The notes under the pieces: generated by a model | What the model was told of the DNA's origin: nothing | The model's input: only the letters and a program-made list of their open reading frames with translations | Databases searched by the model: none | Assembly (NCBI GenBank): GCA_019454185.1 | Contig: CP075368.1 | Coordinates: 3,575,649 to 3,639,648 of the forward strand | Origin: Phycisphaeraceae bacterium | Lineage (GTDB): Bacteria; Planctomycetota; Phycisphaerae; Phycisphaerales; UBA1924 | DNA length: 64,000 nt | Direction of reading: 5' to 3' | Part shown: positions 44,950 to 54,968 of the stretch, one piece after another | Layout of the letters: every line of letters starts with the position of its first letter | Position numbering within the stretch: the first letter of the stretch is position 1 | Program-made: the position numbers and the translations under genes

Positions 44950-46182
44950 TCAACGCGGCGTGATCCTCAGCAGCGGCGCGATCAGGGTCGGCCTGTCCTG
45001 AACAGCCCCGAACTCACCGGGATCCACGCGAACCACCATGCAACGAGGGCGATCAGCCATCTCAAGACGAACCGCGAGCGTCGGTGTGCCCGCGTTGAGT
45101 CGCCCTCTCCATCGCTCGGTCGAGCGTCCGGCATCGCCGGCAAGGATCACGACCTCGCAGTCGCCCCAGTCTCGATACGCCTCGGGAAGCACGACCTCGC
45201 ACGAGAGCCCGTCCGTTCCCTCAGGCAACTCCCACTCGATCGACGACGGACCCGGCAGCAGAATATCCGGAGCACCCAGCGTCGCAGTCGCCGCATCCGC
45301 GATCGTCGGCTGATCTGTCCATGGCCTCGGTTCAACCGGTGTCACGCCGATGAGCTTCGCCGACGCGAGCGGGCTCAACCGCTTCGCATCCGGCATCCAC
45401 CCGATCACGTTGTCCAGCACGATCGTCGTGCCAGATCCCGTTCCATCGCCCGGCGTGACACCCTGCTCTGATTCCGTCTCGCGCCGAATCCCGTCGATCG
45501 GCGTCAGCCGGACCAGCCCCGGCCCCGCCGCGACGGCCTCACGCACGCCGATGGCAGATCCGTCCGAGAGCCACACACGTGGCCCGCTCGCTGCGGTCTG
45601 CGGGTTCGAGATCAGCACAACCGAGACAGTCTCGAGCCCGAGCCGCCTCCGCGACCCCGTGTCCAGATCGATCAGCAGCACGGAACCGCCGGCGAACGCA
45701 TCCCCCTCCGCGCTCGGCGCAAGACCGGCAACAAACCCGCGCAGCAGGTCGCCGTTGCTCAGGATCACGGTGTCATCGCCCGGCGTGAGCATCGGCGACG
45801 GTTCGCTCGCCTCGGAGATCGAACGGACGCGATCCAGCGCAACATGCAGCCGACCCAGCGTGGGATGCACGACCGCGATCGTCTCCTCGTCCCCCTCCAC
45901 ATGCTCGACCATGCCCACGAGCCGCTGCCCGTCCGAAGTCACCACCGCACGCAGCCCATCGACCGGCGCGACCCGCGTTCCCGAAGCGGCGTACACGGCC
46001 AGAATCTGCGAGGCGGGCGCGCTCCGCCTCACCCCCGCCCCATCGACGTACGACATACCCGAGAGTTCGAGCCGCTCGGGCGTGACGGTCTGGCGCGAGA
46101 GATCCGCGCCGACAAGCGTGCGGCTCGCCGGATCGGGTCCGGAGAAGAGCGACAACGCCGCGATGATCAGCGAAAGGTTCAT
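44950..46182 (-). CDS. Secreted protein of unknown function, last gene of the DUF4175-like operon
   Basis: 410 aa with an N-terminal signal peptide (LSLIIAALSLFSG). Beta-rich throughout: VDGLRAVVTSDGQRLVGMVEHVEGDEETIAVVHP and VILSNGDLLRGFVAGLAP resemble SH3- or LSM-like repeated strands, and the end looks like a galactose-binding/NPCBM-type sandwich (GDAGRSTERWRGRLNAGTPTLAVRLE). No firm family. Its ATG overlaps the stop of the alpha-toroid gene by 4 bp. Confidence 0.72.
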   Translation of the reverse strand: MNLSLIIAALSLFSGPDPASRTLVGADLSRQTVTPERLELSGMSYVDGAGVRRSAPASQILAVYAASGTRVAPVDGLRAVVTSDGQRLVGMVEHVEGDEETIAVVHPTLGRLHVALDRVRSISEASEPSPMLTPGDDTVILSNGDLLRGFVAGLAPSAEGDAFAGGSVLLIDLDTGSRRRLGLETVSVVLISNPQTAASGPRVWLSDGSAIGVREAVAAGPGLVRLTPIDGIRRETESEQGVTPGDGTGSGTTIVLDNVIGWMPDAKRLSPLASAKLIGVTPVEPRPWTDQPTIADAATATLGAPDILLPGPSSIEWELPEGTDGLSCEVVLPEAYRDWGDCEVVILAGDAGRSTERWRGRLNAGTPTLAVRLEMADRPRCMVVRVDPGEFGAVQDRPTLIAPLLRITPR

Positions 46183-47351
46183 TTCTGAAAGATCGGCAGA
46201 TACCGCTTCGGCATCTGAAGCACAAGCAGCGCCATCGCCGTCGAATACGTCGGCCCCACGGATCGATCGTCCCACGAGCCGTTGTCCTGCTGCTGCGCGA
46301 GCAGCTCCTCGCGGGTCGCGGGCCACCACCTGGACCACCACTCCCCGCCCGCGAGGTACATCGCCTGCACCGCGTAGTAATGCCCATAGAAGTAGTGCGT
46401 GCGCGGCGCGCGGCCCGTGCCCGGCATCGCCGCCATGGTGAGATACGCCAGCCCGCGATTCAGCGACTCGTCCTCATAGATCCCCGCGTAGTACAGCGCG
46501 GCCACGCCCGCCGCAGAACGAGGCCACGCCGACGCTCCCACGTCGAGCTGATACTTGAACCCCCCGTCAGGATTCTGGCACTGGCGCACATAGGTCACGG
46601 CGCGATCGATCGTGTCGCGAGAGACCTCGATCCCCGCGTTCCGCGCCGAACGAAGACCCATCACAAGACAGATCGTGACCGACACATCCGCGTCGTACGG
46701 CACCGGGTTGTACCGCCACCCGCCCTGGTCGTTCTGCGTCGCCTCGATCAGGCGCACGGCCTTCACCAACGCCTCGTGCGTCCGCTGCGCCAGGCGAGTG
46801 TCTCCACCGCCCGCCGTCATTCCATAGACCTCGCCAAGGAACAGCGTCGCGAACCCGTGCCCGTACATCGGCCCGTTCGCGGCGTCCGACGCCAGCAAGC
46901 CATTCTCCGCAACGTTCGCCAGCACGAAGTCGAGACCTTTGGAGACGTGCTCGGCGTACGGGCCCCGTCCCGGCACACTCCCGTCGGCCATGAACGCAAG
47001 ACACGCGAGCGCGGTGATCGCGATGTTCCTCTCGTATCGCAGATCCCCGAACGAACCGTCAGAATTCTGCTGCTGCGCGAGATACGCGAGCCCCCGGGTC
47101 ACCGACGCATCCAACTCAGGCGTGATCTCGTTCTCGAGCACGAAGTTCTGCGCGCTGATACGCCCCTCGATCGCAATGTCGCTCAAGGGATCAGGCCGCG
47201 CTGCCGGACGCTCCGCAGTTGGTGCGGAGACTGGTGGGGCGGCCGGTGGGATGTCCTGTGCTGCCGAGTGTCGATGCGCCAGAGCGCACGCGATGAGCAG
47301 GCACACACGCGGAACACCACACCTGAACAACCTCGGCCGCACGCGGATCAT
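46179..47351 (-). CDS. Prenyltransferase/squalene-oxidase-repeat (alpha-toroid) secreted protein
   Basis: 390 aa. Signal peptide near the N-terminus (CGVPRVCLLIACALAHRHSAAQ). Then repeats of the alpha/alpha toroid: VTRGLAYLAQQQNSDGSFG, ALVKAVRLIEATQNDQGGWRY, AVTYVRQCQNPDGGFKY, LAQQQDNGSWDD. This resembles squalene cyclase and prenyltransferase subunits, but the catalytic DxDD and QW-specific pattern is not convincing, so a binding role is as likely. It has 4-bp overlaps with both neighbours. Confidence 0.82.
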   Translation of the reverse strand: MIRVRPRLFRCGVPRVCLLIACALAHRHSAAQDIPPAAPPVSAPTAERPAARPDPLSDIAIEGRISAQNFVLENEITPELDASVTRGLAYLAQQQNSDGSFGDLRYERNIAITALACLAFMADGSVPGRGPYAEHVSKGLDFVLANVAENGLLASDAANGPMYGHGFATLFLGEVYGMTAGGGDTRLAQRTHEALVKAVRLIEATQNDQGGWRYNPVPYDADVSVTICLVMGLRSARNAGIEVSRDTIDRAVTYVRQCQNPDGGFKYQLDVGASAWPRSAAGVAALYYAGIYEDESLNRGLAYLTMAAMPGTGRAPRTHYFYGHYYAVQAMYLAGGEWWSRWWPATREELLAQQQDNGSWDDRSVGPTYSTAMALLVLQMPKRYLPIFQK

Positions 47352-48025
47352 CGCTTGGGCTCCTCGGCGAGCCGCCTGTAGTACTGCTCCGTCATCGTCT
47401 GGTAGATCGAACTGAAACGGTCGCTCGAGCCCTGCACCAGCGCGTCGCGCAGGCGTGCCGGCAACGCGCCCCACGCCGCGGCGTTCAACTCGACGCTGTT
47501 CATATGCCCGTCGCGCCGCCCGGGCGGGGTTCCCTCGCTCGGATCGCCCTGCGAGTTCTCCTGGCTCTGCGCCTCCTGCTGCTCGCGCTGCTGCTGGTTC
47601 GGTTGTTGCTGTTGCTCCTGCTGCGAGGACGACGAGGAAGACGACGACGAAGAACTCTGCTGGTTCTGCATCGCCGCGGCGATCACCGCGTCGAGCTTCC
47701 GCACCGCGTCCTCTTGCAGACGCTGCGTGACAAGCCCGATGTCCTGCCCCGGATCGAGCCGCGCCGCTGTCTGCTCCATCAGACGCACGGCCTGCTGGAA
47801 CGCCTCGGCCGCCTCTTCCGCCGACAACTTCTCATCAAGCGCGGTGCGCCCGGGCTCCTCAGGAAGGCGGACTTCCGCATCTTCAGCACCGGCTTGTCGC
47901 AGCCCCAGCAACTCGTCGAGCGACGGCAGGCGCTTCGGCGGATCGACAACGACACCGGCGTTCGCGCCGAACGCAGTGCCCGCAGCCAGCACGAGAGCAA
48001 GACGGATTCGCTTCCGATCGGTCAC
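47348..48025 (-). CDS. Secreted Ser/Gln-rich protein
   Basis: 225 aa. Short signal peptide (RLALVLAAGTAFGANAG), then a helical region with EKLSAEEAAEAFQQAVRLMEQTAARLD, a run of 11 Ser followed by a Gln/Asn-rich tract (about residues 125-160) and a C-terminal helical region with LPARLRDALVQGSSDRFSSIYQTMTEQYYRRLAEE. The tail pattern resembles the C-terminus of planctomycete DUF4175-associated proteins. GTG start overlaps the stop of the large gene before it. Confidence 0.75.
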   Translation of the reverse strand: MTDRKRIRLALVLAAGTAFGANAGVVVDPPKRLPSLDELLGLRQAGAEDAEVRLPEEPGRTALDEKLSAEEAAEAFQQAVRLMEQTAARLDPGQDIGLVTQRLQEDAVRKLDAVIAAAMQNQQSSSSSSSSSSSQQEQQQQPNQQQREQQEAQSQENSQGDPSEGTPPGRRDGHMNSVELNAAAWGALPARLRDALVQGSSDRFSSIYQTMTEQYYRRLAEEPKR

Positions 48026-51000
48026 GACCGCCCCTCCATTCCTGTCGCTCTCCCCGAGATCCCGGGTCCGCGCTCGATGGGCCGTGTCTCGGGTGCCTCC
48101 GGACCGGTCGGCAGAGACTGTGTCGGTTGTGCCATCGATTCGAGCAGCGCGCGACCCTGCTCGGCGATCTCTCGCTGGAGCCGGCCCATCGACTCGATCT
48201 CATCCGCCGTCGCGCTCGAAGGATCGTCGTCCGCGGCGCGTGTCGCTTCGAGCACATACTGCTGCATCTCGCGCAAGAGGCGGAGTTTCGCAAGATCCGG
48301 GATCATCCGCTCGTTCCCCTGCCCTTGGCCTCCCCCTCCGCCGCCCTGCTCACCCCCCGCCTGATCCCTGAAATCACGCTCATCCTTCGGATCGGCGAGC
48401 GCGTTCAGCAGCGACTGCAGCAATCGCGCCGCGGTCTCCTGACGCCGGACCACACCCCGATCGACGCGTGCCTCGCGGAGCGACTCTGCCGCGCTGCGCA
48501 TGTCCTGGTCCATGCGCTCGTGCGCAAACGCGAACACCTGCACCTCGGCGAGTTCCTCTGTCTTCTGGCGAAGCTCATCCAGCATCTGGCGAAGCCCGTC
48601 CTGCTGCTCTCCCGCCTGCCGGACGCCCGCCCTCTCGCGTCGATCCAGCTCCCGTCCGGCCAGCGGCTCACTCCGGCGGAGCAGGTCGATCTGCTGCTCA
48701 AGGGCCTCCCGGTATGCCGCCCGAAGCTCCTTGCGCTTCCGGCCCGCATCGCGTTCGGCCGCCTCCTTATCCAGACGCTCCGCCTCGGCCTTCGCATCCC
48801 GTAGCCGCGTCGCGCTCAAACGCTCCGCGCTGTCCGCGCTCTCAAGGTCAAGCGGCTCACGCAGCGAGGCGATCGCGATCCCCTGCGCAGTCGACGCCGC
48901 AAGAACCAGATTCCCCACACCCTCCATCCCCCGCCCCGCTGCGGAGATCTGATCGATCACACCCAGCGTGTTCTGGCTCAGCCGGATCATCCCCGTGTCG
49001 AGCCCTGCCGTCGGTCCGCCGCCCCTCGCGCGGGCCAGCAACGCGATCTGAACATCCTGCTGCGCGATCAGCGATTCCAGCGACTCGATGATGCTCGCCA
49101 GTTGCCGGCGAAGCGCCTGGTCACGACGCTGCTCCGCGCTGTCAAGATCGCGCAGCATCTCCTCCAGCGTCTCGATCGCCTCCTGCTGGCGCCGGGCCGC
49201 GGCATTCGCCTGATTCTGCGCGATCTGCTGCGCCGCCTCCTCAAGCTTCGGCGCAATGTTGCTCGATCGGCCGCGCTGTGTCGCGATCGCCATCGCCTGC
49301 GACTGGGCCGCGTCCGCTTCGCGCAGATCTCTGCTCCGCTCGGAGAGCTCGTCGAGCGCGCCCGTGGCCGCGTCCGCCGCGTCCTGCTGGCGATCTGCGA
49401 TCCGCTCCAGCTCGGTTCGCTCGTCGGGGGTCAGCGCCGAGACATCCCGGCCCGTGGTCCGTGAGGCGATGTCCAGCGTCTGCTGGAGCAGGCGCCGCTG
49501 CTCGGAGAGCAGCCGCTCGACCGAACGCCTCGCAACCCACGCGTCCTGCCCGTTGTCCAGCAGCCGAACCAGTTGGCCAAGCTCGTCCCGCACCTGCTCC
49601 TGGTCGCTCGCGATGCGTTCCTGCATCGCGGGATCTTCTTCGGACGCCTCCAGCTCCTGCGAACGCTCGAGCCCGGCCGCCCGCTCCTGGATTCCCTCGG
49701 TCGCGCGCTGCGACGCAGCCGCAGCGCCCTCGACGAACGACCTCGCATCGCCGAGAATGCTCTCGAGCGCGGTATCCCGCAAATTGTTCCGCTCCGTGCG
49801 CTGCGCCAGCCGCTCGATCGTCTCACGCTGCGCCGCGATCCGTTCGCCGAGGGCCGCCTGACGCTCGGCCAGATCGCGAGGCGGCGGCACCCGCTCACCC
49901 GCGCGCGTGATCTCCGACTGTTCCGCATCCAGGCGAATCGCCGCCTGACGCACGGACTGAAGCTCCGCCCGAACCTGCTCGATCAGGCGCGGCTCAGAGA
50001 TCACCCTGAGGCGTCTCGTCGTCGATCGCACCGCCCCGTGCGATGCACCGTCGAGCGCATACCCGTCGGTCGCGATCGCGTGCAACCACACCTCGTCGCC
50101 CTCGCGAAGATCCAGCGACGCCAACTCGAGCACCGTCCGCGCGCTCTGCGTCCGAGTTGCAGACTCCGGAGCAAGTGGTCCCGCCGCCACTCGCGGCTCA
50201 CCGACACCTTCCGGCCCGACGCCCGAACTCGGAGCGGGCGGGCGCGCAACCTGAAGATCAAGCGCGACGCTCGCGACCGCGATATCGTCGCGCGCCTCCG
50301 CGGTCGCGGGGATCACGGCCGTCGCGAGCACCGCCTCATCCTGCGCCGGCTCCGTGACCGCAGCGGTCGGCGCCGCATCATCGATCGCATCAAACGCCAG
50401 CGTCACCTCGTCCGCAGACCTCAGCCCGTGCCGATCGACAACCATGACACGAAGCGTCATCGGGTCGCGAAGCGTCCACTCGAACGACCAACGGTCCGGC
50501 TCCAGTTTCGCACGCAGATCATCCGGTAAAGATTCGAGGCCGAGCGCCTGCCGGAGGAACCCCGAATGCCCCGCCTCACCCTGCAGCGTCGCCGGCACGG
50601 GCTTGCTGTGCTCGATCGTCAACGCGACCCGAGAGCCCTTGAGCGCGGGCGCGATCGCACCGCTCCGGTCTCTCTCAGGATCGACGATGGTCGTCGCCGT
50701 CACGCGCTCCGGCTCCAACGCCGCGAGCGCATCGCGAGCATACGCCGGAGCGTCCACCACGATCGACGCACGCCTCACGCTCGGAGGCCGGACCACAAGC
50801 ACCCGCACCGGCTCCGTGCGGCTGTCCTCAGACTGAAACCAGTATTCAACCTCGAACTCATCACGCGATGCCGCCACGTCGGCCGAGTGCCCCATCGCGA
50901 GCGAGCCCGGCTCGATCAGACGCTCGAACAGCTCCCCGCTCGTCGGGTCTCCTCGACGCTCCACCTCAGGCACTTCGACCACACGATTCTGCGACGTGAG

Positions 51001-51765
51001 CACGACCGTCTGCGTCTGCCCCGGTTTGGCACCGTCGATCACGCGGAACTGCGCCGTCACACGCGTCTGCCCTTCGCGTCTATTCGTCCGGGTCAGCACC
51101 GCCCGCAACGCGAGTGCCTGATTCGCCGGATGGACCTGAACGTTCGTTCCGTCAGCGACCAGCGTCCGGGTCGGCCAATTCACGCTCGACCACGGCGTCA
51201 GCACCCGCCGCGCCGCCGTCGTCACCAGTTCAGGCCAGACAAACACCGGAGCAACCGCGATGAACACCGCAGCAAGCAGCATCCCGCCCGCGACCGCAGC
51301 GGATCTCGGCGCGAGCATCGCCCCGACCAGACGGGGCGACCACAGCCGCGACGAACGATCCGCAACCTGCTCGGCCAGCGCACGCTCGATCGGCGTCTGT
51401 CCCTTTGAATCCGCGAACTCAAGGCCCGACGCCAGGACACCCTCAAGCCCCGCTTCGCGACCCGCCCTGCTGCGCTCGACGCGCAACGCGACCTCGTGCA
51501 ACGGGGGCCGGAACCGAACGCCCGGGAGCACGAACCGAACGAACCCCCACGCGAGGAAGACCCCCAGCCCGATCAGGAAGACAACACGGAATCCGCGCGG
51601 GAAGCGCAGCACAAAGTCGAGCATCCCGACCGTCACCATCGCGACGATGACAGCCGCGAGCACGATCGCCACGCCACGCCCGATCAGCATGAAGCGGGCC
51701 GTCGTGCGCAGACGCCTCAGCCCGCGCTCGATCTGACTCGCGATGCCGCGGGCGTCCGTTCCCAT
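48022..51765 (-). CDS. DUF4175-like large membrane protein with coiled coils
   Basis: 1247 aa. Two or three N-terminal membrane segments (about 30-170, for example MLIGRGVAIVLAAVIVAMVTVGML). A beta-rich periplasmic-type part follows (about 190-600), then about 500 residues of Glu/Gln/Arg/Ala-rich helix predicted as coiled coil (ERQAALGERIAAQRETIERLAQRTERNNLRD). Matches the layout of the DUF4175 family. ATG 51765 has AGAGGA upstream; a longer ATG lies at 51780. It begins a four-gene run in which each gene overlaps the next by 4 bp. Confidence 0.78.
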   Translation of the reverse strand: MGTDARGIASQIERGLRRLRTTARFMLIGRGVAIVLAAVIVAMVTVGMLDFVLRFPRGFRVVFLIGLGVFLAWGFVRFVLPGVRFRPPLHEVALRVERSRAGREAGLEGVLASGLEFADSKGQTPIERALAEQVADRSSRLWSPRLVGAMLAPRSAAVAGGMLLAAVFIAVAPVFVWPELVTTAARRVLTPWSSVNWPTRTLVADGTNVQVHPANQALALRAVLTRTNRREGQTRVTAQFRVIDGAKPGQTQTVVLTSQNRVVEVPEVERRGDPTSGELFERLIEPGSLAMGHSADVAASRDEFEVEYWFQSEDSRTEPVRVLVVRPPSVRRASIVVDAPAYARDALAALEPERVTATTIVDPERDRSGAIAPALKGSRVALTIEHSKPVPATLQGEAGHSGFLRQALGLESLPDDLRAKLEPDRWSFEWTLRDPMTLRVMVVDRHGLRSADEVTLAFDAIDDAAPTAAVTEPAQDEAVLATAVIPATAEARDDIAVASVALDLQVARPPAPSSGVGPEGVGEPRVAAGPLAPESATRTQSARTVLELASLDLREGDEVWLHAIATDGYALDGASHGAVRSTTRRLRVISEPRLIEQVRAELQSVRQAAIRLDAEQSEITRAGERVPPPRDLAERQAALGERIAAQRETIERLAQRTERNNLRDTALESILGDARSFVEGAAAASQRATEGIQERAAGLERSQELEASEEDPAMQERIASDQEQVRDELGQLVRLLDNGQDAWVARRSVERLLSEQRRLLQQTLDIASRTTGRDVSALTPDERTELERIADRQQDAADAATGALDELSERSRDLREADAAQSQAMAIATQRGRSSNIAPKLEEAAQQIAQNQANAAARRQQEAIETLEEMLRDLDSAEQRRDQALRRQLASIIESLESLIAQQDVQIALLARARGGGPTAGLDTGMIRLSQNTLGVIDQISAAGRGMEGVGNLVLAASTAQGIAIASLREPLDLESADSAERLSATRLRDAKAEAERLDKEAAERDAGRKRKELRAAYREALEQQIDLLRRSEPLAGRELDRRERAGVRQAGEQQDGLRQMLDELRQKTEELAEVQVFAFAHERMDQDMRSAAESLREARVDRGVVRRQETAARLLQSLLNALADPKDERDFRDQAGGEQGGGGGGQGQGNERMIPDLAKLRLLREMQQYVLEATRAADDDPSSATADEIESMGRLQREIAEQGRALLESMAQPTQSLPTGPEAPETRPIERGPGISGRATGMEGRS

Positions 51766-51953
51766 CCCTGTTCCTCTCATGGCCTGCGAACCGTTCAACC
51801 CCACCCGACCCCTATCAAACATTCGACGGTGGAGAAGGTTGAGATCATTGAATCTCCAACGATCCGAAATCTCGCCGAACCCAGACCCCATCATCTTACC
51901 GAACGGATCGGGATCAAGGTTCACCCACTCGTATCCTCCGACGACAAACTGAA

Positions 51954-51981
51954 AGGGGCTTCCCCGAATCGGGAAGCCCCT
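51954..51981 (-). terminator. Hairpin after ftsK (intrinsic-terminator-like)
   Basis: Perfect 11-bp stem AGGGGCTTCCC / GGGAAGCCCCT with a 6-base loop, 30 bp past the ftsK stop. On the ftsK strand it is followed by TTTCAGTTTGT, a weak T-tract. It separates ftsK from the DUF4175-like operon. Confidence 0.6.
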
Positions 51982-52010
51982 GAGCATCCAATGACATTCC
52001 TGCCCGCCGC

Positions 52011-54968
52011 TCAGGCCGCGCCCTGGTTCCGACGCTGGTCCGGACGGATCACCCGAGGGTCCGGCGGCTCATCGTCCCCCTCCTCGCCCTCTTCGTCGAT
52101 CTCCTCGGTCATCTCGGCGACATTGCCTTCATCATCCGACTCGTCCTCGTTCTCATCGGTCTCATCATCAAAGGAAGTCTCCGATTGCTCGTCGTCTTCC
52201 CACGGTGCCTCCTCCGAAGCCGGCGCAACGCTCCTGCCTGAGCCATCTCCCTCGTTCTCGCCCGCAAAGAGCGTCCCCGCGCTCTGCTCACGCTTCTCGT
52301 CTTCCGCCGCCAGACGCTTCATCGCCTCCCACTGCTCGATCGTGATGAGCACGTCCCGCGCCACCGATCCCTTGTGGTCGGAGATGATCCCCGCGATGCC
52401 CATCAGATCAATCAGGCGGCTCGAGCGTGTGTACCCGATCGCGAGCCGTCGCTGCAAGAGCGACACCGATCCGCGTCCGGACTCCAGCACGATCTCCACC
52501 GCGCGGTCGAACATCGGGTCTTCCTGCGCCGCCGCGAGCGATGCCGACGAGTTGTTCTCGCTCTCGATGAGCCGCTCCTCGTCCGTGCCGCCCGAACGAA
52601 TCTGCATGAGCTGGCGCTCGAAGGTCGGCCCCGCGATGTCGCGCATGAACCGGACGACCCGCCGGATCTCCTTGTCGTCGACCAGCGTCCCCTGCGAACG
52701 CACCAGCTTGCTCGTCCGTGGCGACAGGTACAGCATGTCGCCCTGACCCAGCAGCAACTCGCCCCCCTTCTGATCGAGCACGATCCGCGAGTCCATCCCG
52801 CTCGCCACCTTGAACGAGATGCGGCACGGCATGTTCGACTTGATCAGTCCCGTCACCACGTTCGCCTGCGGCCGCTGCGTCGCCAGGATCAGGTGAATCC
52901 CGACCGCGCGGGCCTTCTGCGCGATGCGGATGATCGAACCCTCGACCTCCTTGTTCGTCATCATCAGGTCGGCCAGCTCGTCGATGATGAACACCATGTA
53001 GGGCAGGCGACGCGGGATGCGCGCCTCCTCCTCGGGTGACGCAGGGTTCAACGCCGCCTTCAGATCCTCCCACTCCAACTCGTTGTACGACGCGATGTCG
53101 CGGCAGCCCGCCTCCGCCAGCAGCTCGTACCGCTCGTCCATCTTCTTGCACGCCCACTCAAGGATCGCCGCCGCCTTCGCCATCTCCGTCACCACCGGGC
53201 ACATCAGGTGCGGAATGTCTTTGAACTGGCTCATCTCCACCATCTTCGGATCGACGAGGACGAGCTTGAGCTCGTTGGGCTTCTTCGTATAGAGGAAGCT
53301 CATGATGATCGTGTTCATGCACACCGACTTGCCGGAACCCGTGGTTCCCGCGATCAGCATGTGAGGCATCTGCGTCAGGTCCGCGATCAGCGGATCTCCC
53401 GCCGCGTCCTTCCCCAGGAACATCGGCAGCTTCATCTTCGCGAACGCCTCGGAGTTGCTCATCAACTCCTTCAGCCGCACGCGCTCCTTCGTCGGGTTCG
53501 GCACCTCGATGCCCACCGTGTCCCGCCCCGCCTGGTTCGGCACGATACGGATGTTCACGGCTTTCAGCGAGCGGGCGATGTCCGAATCGATCGCATTCAA
53601 CTGCGCGACCTTCGTCCCGGGCGCAAGCCGCACGTCGTACAGCGTGATCACCGGGCCGGACTCGATCCCCACCACCTCGCCGTCGATCTTGTACTGGCGG
53701 AGCGCGCCCTCCAGCGCCTGGGCCTGCTCCCGCACCATCTCCTCGAGCACCTGCGAGAAGTTCTCCTCCGGGGCCTCGAGCAGGTCGAGCCCGGGGAACT
53801 GGTACCCCTCCATCTCAGAGACGCCCTGCAGGTCACGCAGGTCATCCTCGGTCGCGACCTTGCGCGTATCACGCCCGAAGCGCACCGGCAGCTTCGCGAT
53901 CTTCTCGCGCAGCTCGTCCTCTGAATACACCTGCGGAGCGCCCGGCGCATCCTCGTCGTCCTCCTCATCCCGATCGTCATCCACGGGCACGAGCTTCCCG
54001 GCCTCCAGCGTCGGCCTCGGGCCGCTCTGCTCCTCCTCGTCCCTCTCGACGCGCTGCTTGCGCTTCTTGGGCTCGATCTCGATCGGCTGTGTGCCGCCGA
54101 GCCCGCCCGCATCCTCATCGATCGGTGCCGCCGCGCCAGCGATGATCGCCTTGGTCCCCTTCGCTCGCCCGTTCGCGCGGGCCCCGCCCCGCTGGGCCAC
54201 CGGCTCATCATCCAGATCGTGCTCGCGGATGCGCGTCCCGCGCTGCTTCCTGAACAGCGCAACGATCGCCGCCAGGATCCCCCCCGATGCCTTCGCGCCG
54301 ACGCGAACCGTCGTCTCTCCCACGCCCACCGCCGTCGCGCCCGCGACCTCCGCCGTCCGCTTCGCCGCCGGACGCAGCGACTCGAACACCAACGCGGGAA
54401 TCGCCAGCACCCAGCGATCAAACACCACGATCAATCCGATCACCATGAACAGCAGCAGCCACAGCATGCTGCCCAGCTGCTTGAACCGCGCGAACAACTC
54501 CTCCGCGACGACCGCCCCGATCGTTCCGCCCGCAAGACCCTCGATCGGCCCCAGCCGCGGCGCGACCAACGCAACGATCCCGCTCACCGAGCAGGCGATA
54601 ATCACGACTCCCGCGGCTCGCACCATCATGTGCGTCACCGCCCGCCCCAGCATCGGCATCACCATCGCCAACCCGCTGAACCCGATCAGCAGCCACGCCC
54701 CCCAACCCATCAACTTGAAAAGGTGGTACGAGGCCATCGCCCCCACCGGACCGCACAGATTCGCGACCGGGTCGTTCTGAGGCCACACCGCGTGTGACGG
54801 AGGGTCCGCAGGATCGAACGAGACCGCGGCCAGCGCAATGAACGCCCACGCCGTGATCCCCACAAGCCACGCGACACGCCTGCCGAGCGGCGACGAATCG
54901 GCGTCCCCCTTCGAGGCCCTCTGTGCGCGCGGAGTCTTCCCGTTCTTCTTCTTGGTGTGTCCAGACAT
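52011..54968 (-). CDS. ftsK: FtsK/SpoIIIE-family DNA translocase with an acidic C-terminal tail
   Basis: 985 aa. Pumps chromosomal DNA at the division site. Seen: four membrane segments (about 35-195), a charged linker rich in Asp/Glu (300-350), the motor domain with Walker A GTTGSGKS (541-548) and FIIDELADLMM, and a gamma winged helix (VLESGRGSVSLLQRRLAIGYTRSSRLIDLMGIAGII). After gamma there is an extra tail of about 100 residues, highly acidic (for example DDETDENEDESDDEG), whereas gamma is usually the end of FtsK. Start ATG 54968 is inferred from the domain start; no strong Shine-Dalgarno site. Confidence 0.93.
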   Translation of the reverse strand: MSGHTKKKNGKTPRAQRASKGDADSSPLGRRVAWLVGITAWAFIALAAVSFDPADPPSHAVWPQNDPVANLCGPVGAMASYHLFKLMGWGAWLLIGFSGLAMVMPMLGRAVTHMMVRAAGVVIIACSVSGIVALVAPRLGPIEGLAGGTIGAVVAEELFARFKQLGSMLWLLLFMVIGLIVVFDRWVLAIPALVFESLRPAAKRTAEVAGATAVGVGETTVRVGAKASGGILAAIVALFRKQRGTRIREHDLDDEPVAQRGGARANGRAKGTKAIIAGAAAPIDEDAGGLGGTQPIEIEPKKRKQRVERDEEEQSGPRPTLEAGKLVPVDDDRDEEDDEDAPGAPQVYSEDELREKIAKLPVRFGRDTRKVATEDDLRDLQGVSEMEGYQFPGLDLLEAPEENFSQVLEEMVREQAQALEGALRQYKIDGEVVGIESGPVITLYDVRLAPGTKVAQLNAIDSDIARSLKAVNIRIVPNQAGRDTVGIEVPNPTKERVRLKELMSNSEAFAKMKLPMFLGKDAAGDPLIADLTQMPHMLIAGTTGSGKSVCMNTIIMSFLYTKKPNELKLVLVDPKMVEMSQFKDIPHLMCPVVTEMAKAAAILEWACKKMDERYELLAEAGCRDIASYNELEWEDLKAALNPASPEEEARIPRRLPYMVFIIDELADLMMTNKEVEGSIIRIAQKARAVGIHLILATQRPQANVVTGLIKSNMPCRISFKVASGMDSRIVLDQKGGELLLGQGDMLYLSPRTSKLVRSQGTLVDDKEIRRVVRFMRDIAGPTFERQLMQIRSGGTDEERLIESENNSSASLAAAQEDPMFDRAVEIVLESGRGSVSLLQRRLAIGYTRSSRLIDLMGIAGIISDHKGSVARDVLITIEQWEAMKRLAAEDEKREQSAGTLFAGENEGDGSGRSVAPASEEAPWEDDEQSETSFDDETDENEDESDDEGNVAEMTEEIDEEGEEGDDEPPDPRVIRPDQRRNQGAA

